23,576 nucleotides of DNA from Methanobrevibacter thaueri (GTDB lineage: Archaea > Methanobacteriota > Methanobacteria > Methanobacteriales > Methanobacteriaceae). The DNA lies in NCBI RefSeq assembly GCF_015062905.1, contig NZ_SUTK01000026.1, positions 1-23,576 on the forward strand, given 5' to 3'. This document shows positions 1 to 6,706 of the stretch, one piece after another (positions within the stretch are counted from its first letter, which is position 1; each line of letters begins with the position of its first letter). Below the pieces are notes generated by a model, which had not been told where the DNA came from, did no database searches, and saw only the letters and a program-made list of their open reading frames with translations. The position numbers and the translations under genes were made by a program.

Positions 1-159
1 AATGGCTATGCTATTTGCTTCCTTTTTTTATATTTTCATATAGATTATCCAATTCTCACATTCTATTTTTTTAAAACAAGTATTGTTTAATAAATCAAAA
101 CATCAATTAAATCAATAGACATAATAAAAACTATTGAAATAATCAATCATAGATTTGAT

Positions 160-561
160 TTAGTCAATTTGAAATCCGCACTCTGAGCAGGTTCCAGTCT
201 GGAATTTAACAATCCCTCCACATTCGGGACACAGCCATCTTTCACGGTCTTCTGCCATCATGCGGCCAATTCCGGTGGTTTTGATTCTTTTTGCCGAACT
301 TAATGTGTCAAGGTTGTGCCTTTTGACATACTTCTTCGAGTGTTTTTTGAGAAGTGGGCATGGAAACTCGCTGCAGCGCCCACAGTAACTGAAGTTCTTT
401 TTATCAAAACAAGTTTTAATCTTGCACTTCAGACTGGCCTTGTTTTTGCCGTCATCACTTATCAGGCAACCTCCACAGGGATTCTGATATCTTTCACAGC
501 TGATGCAGTTGATTCCGCATGGAGCCAGCAATTTTGAATCTAGAGTTTCTGGCATTTTCAT
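160..561 (-). CDS. DUF3795-like cysteine-rich protein with C-terminal zinc ribbon
   Basis: Predicted small cytosolic metal-binding protein of unknown function, 133 residues from the chosen ATG. The N-terminal half has the pattern APCGINCxxCxRY, then CGGC, CKIKTC, CGRCSEFPC, which resembles the DUF3795 family. The C-terminus carries a separate rubredoxin-like zinc ribbon (CPECGG...CSECG). The frame can be opened further upstream from a TTG at 585, but the ATG at 561 is preferred because the family motif begins shortly after it and the extra residues look like translated promoter. There is no Shine-Dalgarno sequence, so the message may be leaderless. It is divergent from the glycosyltransferase at 602, with only 40 bases between the two starts. 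Family assignment is from motif recognition; the function is not known. Confidence 0.8.
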   Translation of the reverse strand: MKMPETLDSKLLAPCGINCISCERYQNPCGGCLISDDGKNKASLKCKIKTCFDKKNFSYCGRCSEFPCPLLKKHSKKYVKRHNLDTLSSAKRIKTTGIGRMMAEDRERWLCPECGGIVKFQTGTCSECGFQID

Positions 562-565
562 AAAG

Positions 566-601
566 AAATTTATATAACTATCCAATAATAAATATTACTT
601 C
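566..601 (+). promoter_or_regulatory. TATA-box promoter of the glycosyltransferase gene
   Basis: An A/T-rich TATA element (TTTATATAAC, around 567-576) lies about 30 bases before the ATG at 602. That is the spacing expected for a leaderless archaeal transcript, and no Shine-Dalgarno sequence precedes the ATG. A second TATA-like element on the opposite strand (AATATTTATT, around 585-595) could serve the minus-strand gene, so the two promoters would interleave. Confidence 0.5.
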
Positions 602-1792
602 ATGAGAATATTAGTTGTACAGGAGTCTGATTGGCTGGAGAGAAACCCTCACCAACAGCACCATCTAATGGAGAGGATGGCAGAAAGGGGCCATCAAATA
701 AAGGTTATTGATTATCCGATAGATTGGCCGAATGATGATGATAGCGGTTTAATCTATCACAAGGAAGTGCATGAAAACGTTTCCAAAATCAAGGACGATA
801 CCCATATTGAAGTTATCAGGCCAGGATTTATCAAAATAAAAGGATTGAATTACGCTTCCTTGTTTTTTACGCATAAGCATGAAATTGAACATCAGATTGA
901 GGAATTTCAACCGGATATAATCCTTGCATTAGGTATACTGAACTCCTATAATGCATCAAAGCTTGCAAAAAAACATAACATCCCATTTGTCTACTACTTT
1001 ATCGATGTGATTTATGCATTGATTCCGGAAAAGGCATTTCAAAAGATGGGGCAGAAATTCACAGAAAAGACTATCCGCAATGCGGATTTGGTAATTACAA
1101 TCAATAAGAAACTGTCTGAATTTGCATATACTGTGGGCGCAAAACCGGATTCAACAATACTGATTGATGCAGGAATTGATTTGAACAGCTATGACCCTGA
1201 TTTGGACGATTCTGCAATCCGGGCAGAATATGGAATTAAGGAAGATGATATTGTCCTGTTCTTCATGGGTTGGATTTATGAATTTGCCGGCATGAAGGAA
1301 CTTGCGCGTGCATTGGGTGAAAATAAGGACAAATATCCTAATTATAAGATTCTGGTCGTAGGAGATGGAGACGCATTTGATGAGATGTGTGAAATCCGTG
1401 ATGAGTATGACATGGCAGACCAGCTTATTTTAACAGGAAAACAACCGTTTGAAAAGATTCCTGAGTTTCTAGCTTCAGCAGATTTCTGCCTGCTTCCGGC
1501 ACATATCGATGAGCCGATAATGCAGGACATTGTGCCGATTAAGATTTATGAATATCTTGCAATGAAGAAAGTGGTGATAGCATCCGAGCTTCCAGGCCTT
1601 TCCAAGGAATTCGGATATGGTAACGGCATCGAATATATTCAGGAGGCGCCGGAGGTTTTGGAAACCGTTCAAAAAATCTTAAGTGAAGACAGGTATGATG
1701 AAATCGCAAGCAATGCCAGGGAATATGTAAAATCAAATGATTGGGAAGTAATCACCGATAAGTTCGAGCGGGCAATGCTAAAGCTACTATAG
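602..1792 (+). CDS. GT4-family glycosyltransferase
   Basis: Predicted retaining glycosyltransferase of the GT-B fold, 396 residues, transferring a sugar from a nucleotide donor to an unknown acceptor, probably a surface glycan or glycolipid. The N-terminal Rossmann half starts with MRILVVQESDW and contains FQPDIILALG. The C-terminal half has the family signatures: FFMGWIYEFAGMKELARAL for the donor-domain start, KILVVGDGD, and PIKIYEYLAMKKVVIASELPG with the donor-binding glutamate region near residue 315. There is no signal peptide or membrane helix. The FmdE-like gene starts 17 bases downstream on the same strand, so the two are probably co-transcribed, though no functional link is evident. 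Family confidence is high; substrate is unknown. Confidence 0.9.
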   Translation: MRILVVQESDWLERNPHQQHHLMERMAERGHQIKVIDYPIDWPNDDDSGLIYHKEVHENVSKIKDDTHIEVIRPGFIKIKGLNYASLFFTHKHEIEHQIEEFQPDIILALGILNSYNASKLAKKHNIPFVYYFIDVIYALIPEKAFQKMGQKFTEKTIRNADLVITINKKLSEFAYTVGAKPDSTILIDAGIDLNSYDPDLDDSAIRAEYGIKEDDIVLFFMGWIYEFAGMKELARALGENKDKYPNYKILVVGDGDAFDEMCEIRDEYDMADQLILTGKQPFEKIPEFLASADFCLLPAHIDEPIMQDIVPIKIYEYLAMKKVVIASELPGLSKEFGYGNGIEYIQEAPEVLETVQKILSEDRYDEIASNAREYVKSNDWEVITDKFERAMLKLL

Positions 1793-1809
1793 ATTTTTCA
1801 GGTAATATT

Positions 1810-2379
1810 ATGAATCAAAAAGATTATGAAGAGCAATTGGCAAAAGCAGTTGATTTCCATGGCCATCTCTGTGGAGGAATCGCTATCGGAACCAAACTTG
1901 CAATGTACGGGCTGGAGCTGCTTGGAATACCATTAAATGAAAGGCATAAAAATTTAATCGTATTCTTGGAAATTGACCGATGCATGTCTGATGCGGTGCA
2001 GTCAGTTACAGGATGTTCAATGGGCAAAAGAACATTGAAACAAATGTATTATGGCAAATTTGCAGCAACATTCTACAATCAGGGCACCGGTGAAGCTTTA
2101 AGAATCGCAGATGCAGATGCAAACAAGAAATACAAGAGGGATGAAAGCAAGGATGAAATGATTGAACGTTTCAGAAAAACCCCTCCCGAAGAGTTATTCA
2201 AGGTCGAAAAGGTAAAAATCGAATTGGGTCCGGGTGATCTTCCGGGAAAACCTTATACCACAGCTTTCTGTTCAGTTTGTGGTGAAAAGGTCTCTGATGG
2301 CAGACATAAACTGATTGGAGGAAAACCTGTTTGCAAATCCTGCGCTGAAGGGTCTTACTACGAAATAATTGAAGAATAA
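1810..2379 (+). CDS. FmdE-family protein (formylmethanofuran dehydrogenase subunit E-like)
   Basis: 189-residue cytosolic protein. The N-terminal domain has the FmdE signature HGHLCGG at about residues 16-22 and conserved cysteines in EIDRCMSDAVQSVTGCSMGKRTL, which in this family form a metal or Fe-S site. The C-terminus has a zinc ribbon, CSVC at 154-157 and CKSC at 175-178. FmdE copurified with molybdenum formylmethanofuran dehydrogenase in methanogens, but many paralogues exist and this one is not beside fmd/fwd genes, so a role in methanogenesis cannot be claimed. A weak AGGT ribosome-binding site lies about 8 bases before the ATG. It follows the glycosyltransferase by 17 bases and is followed by a long T-rich tract, so it probably ends the transcript. 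Confidence 0.88.
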   Translation: MNQKDYEEQLAKAVDFHGHLCGGIAIGTKLAMYGLELLGIPLNERHKNLIVFLEIDRCMSDAVQSVTGCSMGKRTLKQMYYGKFAATFYNQGTGEALRIADADANKKYKRDESKDEMIERFRKTPPEELFKVEKVKIELGPGDLPGKPYTTAFCSVCGEKVSDGRHKLIGGKPVCKSCAEGSYYEIIEE

Positions 2380-2520
2380 CTTAGTATTTTTATTCTTATT
2401 ATTTTTTTTATTTTTTTTAATCTTTAACTTTTTTTTTAATTCTTTCTTATTTTTATCTTATTTTATTTTAAATTTCTTTATTCCATAAAATAAGTATTTT
2501 AATTCTTTTTTTATTAATTT
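2380..2520 (+). terminator. T-rich transcription termination region
   Basis: The 140 bases after the FmdE-like stop codon are dominated by T runs of four to nine on the plus strand, broken mostly by single A or C residues. No stable hairpin is seen. Archaeal RNA polymerase terminates at oligo-U stretches, so this reads as a multi-site terminator for the two-gene unit upstream. Confidence 0.6.
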
Positions 2521-2551
2521 TAAGATGTAAGTAAGCACTTGCATTCGAAAA

Positions 2552-2644
2552 CCTTTATATATGGTCTTATTCATACAATTACTTGTGCCAATAAGTGTTA
2601 ATGTGATTAACACTGCACCTATAAAATTATTAATGGGTGATATT
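2552..2644 (+). promoter_or_regulatory. Promoter and palindromic operator of the repeat surface protein gene
   Basis: A TATA element (TTTATATATG, about 2554-2563) predicts a start of transcription near 2585. Just downstream, at 2594-2614, is a perfect inverted repeat: AGTGTTAAT, centre GTG, ATTAACACT. The ribosome-binding site GGTGA at 2636-2640 precedes the ATG at 2645. The palindrome therefore lies in the predicted leader, where a dimeric repressor could block transcription or a hairpin could form in the RNA. Confidence 0.55.
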
Positions 2645-3172
2645 ATGGATATTTCAAAAAAATTATTATTAACTTTACTTGCAATATTTTGTGTAATTGC
2701 ATCTGCTGGTGCAGTATGTGCAGCTGATGCATACAGTGATGGAGGATATGATGGATTAGGCTATTCTGATGAAAGTGGAGATTGGGCAGGTAGCCAATAC
2801 AGTGATGACGATCAAGGTGGATACTCTGGTAGCCAATACAGTGATGACGATCAAGGTGGATACTCTGGTAGCCAATACAATGAAGATGAACAAGGCGGAT
2901 ATGCAGGTAGCCAATATGATGTAGATGAACAAGGCGGTTATGCTGGCAGCCAATATGATGTAGATGAACAAGGCGGTTATGCTGGCAGCCAATACAACGA
3001 AACTTTAGAAAACGCTGCTGCAGGAGAACCAGTAAACGATACTGTTGTAGCAGACAACATGACTGCTGATGCAACTTCCTCCCACACAATGTTAGAAACA
3101 GGTAATCCAATTCTAGCATTATTTGCAGTCACTGCAATCATAGGCGGTTTATCATTTTTCAAAAGAAACTAG
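2645..3172 (+). CDS. Small secreted, repeat-containing, membrane-anchored surface protein
   Basis: Predicted cell-surface protein of 175 residues with no recognised enzymatic domain. Residues 1 to about 27 form a classical signal peptide (KK, then a hydrophobic core, ending near AVCAA). Residues 49-113 are five tandem copies of a 13-residue acidic, glycine/tyrosine-rich unit of the form GSQYSDDDQGGYS, plus a partial sixth copy. The C-terminus has LETGNP followed by a hydrophobic stretch and a KRN end, like a sortase-type or anchor sorting signal. The ATG at 2645 is chosen because a GGTGA ribosome-binding site lies 4 bases ahead and the signal peptide starts there; the frame extends upstream to 2561 but that would translate the promoter. 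The acidic repeats could bind cations or wall polymers (inference). Adhesin-like surface proteins are common in Methanobrevibacter, but this one is not assigned to a family. Confidence 0.8.
   Translation: MDISKKLLLTLLAIFCVIASAGAVCAADAYSDGGYDGLGYSDESGDWAGSQYSDDDQGGYSGSQYSDDDQGGYSGSQYNEDEQGGYAGSQYDVDEQGGYAGSQYDVDEQGGYAGSQYNETLENAAAGEPVNDTVVADNMTADATSSHTMLETGNPILALFAVTAIIGGLSFFKRN
2789..3001 (+). repeat. 39-bp in-frame tandem repeat
   Basis: Five full 39-base units and an 18-base partial sixth unit sit head to tail inside the surface protein gene. Units 1 and 2 are nearly identical to each other, as are 4 and 5, which suggests recent duplication by slippage or recombination. Copy number is likely to vary between strains. 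Confidence 0.9.
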
Positions 3173-3186
3173 AATTATAAGTTACA

Positions 3187-3224
3187 GGCAGGATTTCCGA
3201 TCCTGCTTCCACCTCTCTTTTTTA
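3187..3224 (+). terminator. Hairpin plus T-tract terminator
   Basis: Fifteen bases after the surface protein stop codon, GCAGGAT (3188-3194) and ATCCTGC (3200-3206) form a 7-bp stem with a TTCCG loop. A pyrimidine-rich segment and a run of T residues (about 3215-3223) follow. Confidence 0.7.
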
Positions 3225-3268
3225 AAAATTTTTTAATATTTTCTCTTTGAATAACCTATTTTTACGAT

Positions 3269-3391
3269 ACATTTATAAATACATAAAACAAATATTTGAT
3301 TACTGTTATTTTTTAGCAGTGATAATTACTTTTTTTGGGATAAGTTCCCATATGGATGTGGCCTTCGTGGCTGAACAAAAAGGTGTTATTT
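3269..3391 (+). promoter_or_regulatory. Promoter and leader of the L15e operon
   Basis: A TATA element (ATTTATAAAT, 3271-3280) predicts a transcript starting near 3300-3305, giving a leader of about 90 bases. The leader holds a small hairpin, TGGGA-TAAGT-TCCCA, at about 3338-3352, and ends in an AGGTG ribosome-binding site at 3381-3385, ahead of the ATG at 3392. Confidence 0.5.
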
Positions 3392-3949
3392 ATGTATAAA
3401 TATATTAGAGACGCATGGAAAAACCCAGATGAGTCCTACGTACGTGAACTCATGTGGCAAAGAGCTCCAAAATGGAGCAAACAAAAAGCAGTTCAAAGAA
3501 TTGACAGACCTACCAGACTCGACAGAGCTAGAAGTTTAGGTTACAGAGCTAAAAAAGGTTTCATTGTAGTAAGAACCAGAGTAAGACGTGGTGGAAGAAG
3601 GAAAACTCGTCGTTTCAATGGTCGTAAACCTAAAAGAATGGGTGTAAACAAAATTACCCAAGCAAAATCCATTCAAAGAATTGCTGAAGAACGTGTAGCT
3701 AAAAAATACCCTAACTTAGAAGTATTGAACTCCTACTGGGTATGGTCTACAGGAAAACATAAATATTATGAAGTAATTTTAGTAGATCCACAAAGTCCTT
3801 CTATCGTTAACGATAAAAAAATCAATTGGATCTGTTCCAAAAAACACACTAACAGAGCTCTCAGAGGCTTAACCAGTGCTGGTAACAAAGGACGTGGAAT
3901 CAAATCTAAAGGAAAAGGCTCTGAACAAGCCAGAAGAAGAAAAATCTAA
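3392..3949 (+). CDS. rpl15e: 50S ribosomal protein L15e
   Basis: Large-subunit ribosomal protein found in archaea and eukaryotes, 185 residues and very basic. It begins MYKYIRDAWKNP and contains the conserved LMWQRAPKWSKQ, RLDRARSLGYRAKKGFIVVR and RRGGRRKTRRFNGRKPKRMG segments, and ends in the lysine/arginine-rich GKGSEQARRRKI. The frame extends 12 codons upstream to an ATG at 3356, but the protein family starts at MYKY and an AGGTG site precedes 3392, so that start is used. It is probably the first gene of a plus-strand unit with the RNA-binding protein 35 bases downstream, a pairing of ribosome and RNA-processing genes that makes biological sense. Confidence 0.97.
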   Translation: MYKYIRDAWKNPDESYVRELMWQRAPKWSKQKAVQRIDRPTRLDRARSLGYRAKKGFIVVRTRVRRGGRRKTRRFNGRKPKRMGVNKITQAKSIQRIAEERVAKKYPNLEVLNSYWVWSTGKHKYYEVILVDPQSPSIVNDKKINWICSKKHTNRALRGLTSAGNKGRGIKSKGKGSEQARRRKI

Positions 3950-3984
3950 TTTTTCTTCAATCCTTTTTTATTTTTTTGATTTTA

Positions 3985-4404
3985 ATGATTCATAATATTA
4001 AATTCAGGGCTTTCGTTTATGAAGATGAAAGCGTTGACGAGATTTCTCAAGCTATTTTAAACATTTTGCCTGAAGCCGAAATCGAAGCCGAAGAAGCTGA
4101 GGGATTACTTGAAGATAAGATTATAATCTTATCCGGTGTTGTATCCAAAAAGAGATACACAAAGACTTTTTTTAACACTCTTCTTGAGTGGACAGATTTG
4201 GATAAACTGAATGATGATTTAGAGCGCAAAATCGATGAAAAGGGTAACTGGTTTTTAAGATTCGATAAGGAAGACGCTCTGGATGAAATCTGGACCATTT
4301 TGGATAAGGGCGATGCAATTCATCTCAAGGTAAAGATTGCAGCATATCCTGCCAAAAAAGAGATTGCAGTCGATAAGGTCCGTGAAGCTATTTTAAACGA
4401 TTAA
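3985..4404 (+). CDS. Archaeal RNA-binding protein, exosome-associated family (COG1325-like)
   Basis: 139-residue cytosolic protein starting MIHNIKFRAFVYEDE, a typical opening of the archaeal RNA_binding family (PF01877/COG1325), annotated as an exosome-linked RNA-binding protein with a dsRBD-like fold. It is acidic and predicted mixed alpha/beta. The ATG at 3985 is used rather than the TTG three codons earlier. It lies 35 bases after L15e across a T-rich gap and one base before the AlkD-like gene, so all three are probably expressed together. No catalytic residues are expected. The exosome link is family knowledge, not shown by this sequence. Confidence 0.8.
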   Translation: MIHNIKFRAFVYEDESVDEISQAILNILPEAEIEAEEAEGLLEDKIIILSGVVSKKRYTKTFFNTLLEWTDLDKLNDDLERKIDEKGNWFLRFDKEDALDEIWTILDKGDAIHLKVKIAAYPAKKEIAVDKVREAILND

Positions 4405-4405
4405 A

Positions 4406-5071
4406 ATGGAATTTGATCAAATCATTCAGGAATTTGAAAGATTGTCAGATGTTGATTTTGCCGAAAACATGAAAAAGTTCGGCATTCACTATGTCAGGAG
4501 TTATGGGTTGAGGCTTCCTCAGATTAGAAAAGTCGCAAAGCAGTGTGGTAAAAACCATGATTTGGCATTGAAACTTTGGAATCATGGATATCATGAGACT
4601 TACCTCTTGGCAACATTAGTGGAGGAGAGCGAAAAGGTCGATTCCGAGCAATTGGATGATTGGGTCAATACATTCTATTCATGGGATTTGGTTGACCAGG
4701 CATGCATTAACCTGTTAAGATTCATCCCCGAAGCTCGTGAAAACATTTTCATCTGGTGTGATTCGGATGAGGAATTTGTCAAAAGGACAGCATTCAGCCT
4801 GGTAGCTGTTTTGGCAGTTCATGAAAATGAATCCGATTTTGAAATGTATTTTGATATTCTAAAGGAAGGCTCTAAGGACAACCGAAATTTCGTTAAGAAA
4901 TCGGTCAACTGGGCGATAAGGCAAATCGGAAAGATTGACTTGGAAAACAACAGAAAAGCCTTGAACCTTGCTTATGAAATACTGGAAATGGACAATAAGG
5001 TAAGCAAATGGGTTGCACGTGGTGCAATCAGGGAACTTGAAAGCGAAAAGGTCCAGTCAAAGTTTAAGTAA
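4406..5071 (+). CDS. AlkD-family DNA alkylation repair protein (HEAT-like)
   Basis: 221-residue all-helical protein of the DNA alkylation repair family (PF08713). Bacterial AlkD removes bulky or cationic alkylated bases such as N7-alkylguanine and N3-alkyladenine without base flipping. The motif WDLVDQAC (about residue 93) matches the Trp and Asp of the AlkD active-site cleft, and KKSVNWAIRQIGK (about 165-177) supplies the second Trp helix. Length is close to the usual 220-240. The ATG is one base after the preceding stop, indicating translational coupling. Substrate range cannot be inferred, and some members of the family lack glycosylase activity. Confidence 0.85.
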   Translation: MEFDQIIQEFERLSDVDFAENMKKFGIHYVRSYGLRLPQIRKVAKQCGKNHDLALKLWNHGYHETYLLATLVEESEKVDSEQLDDWVNTFYSWDLVDQACINLLRFIPEARENIFIWCDSDEEFVKRTAFSLVAVLAVHENESDFEMYFDILKEGSKDNRNFVKKSVNWAIRQIGKIDLENNRKALNLAYEILEMDNKVSKWVARGAIRELESEKVQSKFK

Positions 5072-5114
5072 ACTTTATTTTATCGTTTTTCCAATATACT
5101 ATCAAGGTGTTTAA

Positions 5115-5504
5115 ATGGAAAAGCAAAGCTATTATTTGATAATATTGTTGGTTGCCTTCGTAATCTGCATCGGAGTGTTCTGGTTCCAGTTCAACAATGA
5201 TGTGGCAACTTTCATAATGATAAACGAGACTGAAGTTGCTGAGAACGGCTCATTTTCAGGAATGCTGGTTGACGCTTACGGATATGGTGTGGCTAACCAG
5301 ACAATAACATTCCACAAGCCCGGTCATGAAATGGGAACCATTGTAGATGTCACCACGGATGAAAATGGTGAATTCACAATAGATAATGCCCAATATCTGC
5401 CTGATGCAGGAAAGGACAATTACTATGGGGACTTTACATTTGCAGGCCATGACAAGTATCAGGGATGCACATTTGAAGGAAATGTATCGGTAGTTCCGAA
5501 TTAA
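5115..5504 (+). CDS. Membrane-anchored protein with one Ig-like/transthyretin-like domain
   Basis: 129 residues. Residues about 6-26 form one hydrophobic helix (YYLIILLVAFVICIGVFWF), which anchors the protein or acts as an uncleaved signal. The rest is a single beta-rich domain: FSGMLVDAYGYGVANQTITFH, then TTDENGEFTID, then TFAGHDKYQGCTFEGNVSV. This pattern is seen in Ig-like repeats of Methanobrevibacter adhesin-like proteins and in carboxypeptidase regulatory-like domains. A single repeat is short for an adhesin. AGGTG lies 6 bases before the ATG. It follows the AlkD-like gene by 43 bases on the same strand. Function unknown. Confidence 0.75.
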   Translation: MEKQSYYLIILLVAFVICIGVFWFQFNNDVATFIMINETEVAENGSFSGMLVDAYGYGVANQTITFHKPGHEMGTIVDVTTDENGEFTIDNAQYLPDAGKDNYYGDFTFAGHDKYQGCTFEGNVSVVPN

Positions 5505-5525
5505 TCCTTGAGATTAATGATAATT

Positions 5526-5557
5526 TTTTTAAATTATAAAAATCAATGATTAATCAT
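5526..5557 (+). promoter_or_regulatory. Possible promoter of the BASS transporter gene
   Basis: A TATA-like stretch (AAATTATAAA, 5530-5539) lies about 20 bases before the ATG at 5556, and no Shine-Dalgarno sequence is seen. A perfect 12-base palindrome, ATGATTAATCAT (5546-5557), overlaps the start codon. Either could matter for regulation, but both are short and A/T-rich. Confidence 0.3.
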
Positions 5558-6494
5558 GAAAAGGATTTTTAAGTTCATTGAAAAATATTTTTTCATAATT
5601 ATTTTGCTTGCCGTTGCGGTTTCTTTAGTTTATCCTAACTCTTTTCAATGGGTACTGGGTGAGTATAATGGCATAAACATGTTGAACTTGCTTTTAAGTA
5701 TTGTCCTTTTTACAATGGGAACCACGTTGAAGGCCAATGACTTTGCCAATGTATTTAAAAATCCAAAGGAAATCGGGGTCGGTATTTCAGCACAATATGT
5801 CATAATGCCCCTTATCGCTTTTGCCCTTGCAAGGGTCTTTTCTTTAAATGACGCTCTTACAGTCGGTCTCGTTCTGGTCGGAACTGTGCCTGGAGGAACT
5901 GCATCTGATGTAATTACATTCCTTTCAAAGGGGGATGTGGCATTGTCAGTTTCCCTAACTGCTGTATCAACAGTGATTTCGCCGGTTTTGACTCCAATAA
6001 TCACATTGATTTTAATAGGGAACCAAATTCATTTCAGTCCGGTCGACATGTTCATTTCCATCCTTGAAATCGTGATTATTCCTATTGTTTTAGGTTTGAT
6101 ATTAAACTACAAGTTCCCTGATTTCTGTGAAAAATTAAAGGATTATCTGCCTGCCATATCCTCAATTGTGGTATGTCTGATTGTTGCAGGAGTAATAGGT
6201 GCCAATAAACAAGCTATCCTGACATCTTCAGCAATAATAATTCTTGTCATAATTCTGCAATATTTCATTGCAATGATACTTGGATTTGGAGTCGGCTATC
6301 TGGCGGGAATGGGTAAAAAGCAGATAATAACAGTGGCAATTGAGTTGGCTTTTCAAAATTCAGGATTGTCTACAGGTCTTGCAAAGACTCACTTTCCGAG
6401 TCTGTCCCAGGCAACAGTTCCCGGTGCTCTCTATTCCGTTTGGCAGAATTTTGCGGGATCACTTCTTGCATATGTTTTCAGAAAATATGTATGA
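5556..6494 (+). CDS. Bile acid:sodium symporter (BASS) family transporter
   Basis: 312-residue integral membrane protein with nine or ten predicted helices, of the BASS family (COG0385). Members couple sodium to uptake of organic anions such as bile acids, pantothenate, pyruvate or 2-keto acids. Diagnostic segments are GTVPGGTASDVITFLSKGD (about residues 109-127), with the conserved GGxxS in the crossover helix, and AIELAFQNSGLSTGLAKTHF (about 262-281), the ExxxQNSGLA repeat. The N-terminal MKRIFKFIEKYF is a short positive cytosolic tail. Start ATG at 5556. It faces the NSS transporter convergently. Substrate cannot be inferred from sequence. Confidence 0.92.
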   Translation: MKRIFKFIEKYFFIIILLAVAVSLVYPNSFQWVLGEYNGINMLNLLLSIVLFTMGTTLKANDFANVFKNPKEIGVGISAQYVIMPLIAFALARVFSLNDALTVGLVLVGTVPGGTASDVITFLSKGDVALSVSLTAVSTVISPVLTPIITLILIGNQIHFSPVDMFISILEIVIIPIVLGLILNYKFPDFCEKLKDYLPAISSIVVCLIVAGVIGANKQAILTSSAIIILVIILQYFIAMILGFGVGYLAGMGKKQIITVAIELAFQNSGLSTGLAKTHFPSLSQATVPGALYSVWQNFAGSLLAYVFRKYV

Positions 6495-6706
6495 TGGACT
6501 TGAGTATTTTAATTTCACATTAAATGTGGTCAAACAATAATTTGGTATCTCCGGTTTAACATTTAATTCATTTTCTAATAAGGTCAATGTTAATGCAATT
6601 GCGCTTGCATAAAATAAAAGGAATGAAATCATTAATTGATTTTATTAACCGTTTCTCATTGGAAACATATGATATAAAACAGGATGATTTTCTTATTAAT
6701 TCGAAA
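6495..6706. other. Convergent intergenic region
   Basis: 212 bases between the ends of the BASS and NSS transporter genes. It contains an imperfect hairpin candidate, ATGCAA-6 bases-TTGCAT, near 6594-6611, and another near 6681-6710 (ATGATTT/AAATCAT) that ends in a T run on the plus strand. These may terminate the plus-strand transcript. No gene is seen. Confidence 0.4.

Noticed and set aside
1..159. Possible end of a gene entering from the left edge
   Set aside because: The short frames here have no recognisable sequence, and the region is A/T-rich; nothing supports a gene.
2789..3001. Regular repeats that could suggest a CRISPR array
   Set aside because: The units are directly abutting with no spacers, are 39 bases long, stay in frame and encode a clean 13-residue repeat in a secreted protein.
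2643..3119. Long minus-strand open frame opposite the surface repeat gene
   Set aside because: It is a mirror of the coding repeat, giving a His/Leu-rich product with no start signal; the plus-strand frame has a signal peptide and ribosome-binding site.
3356..3391. Upstream ATG extending L15e by 12 residues
   Set aside because: The family begins at MYKY, and AGGTG directly precedes the ATG at 3392.
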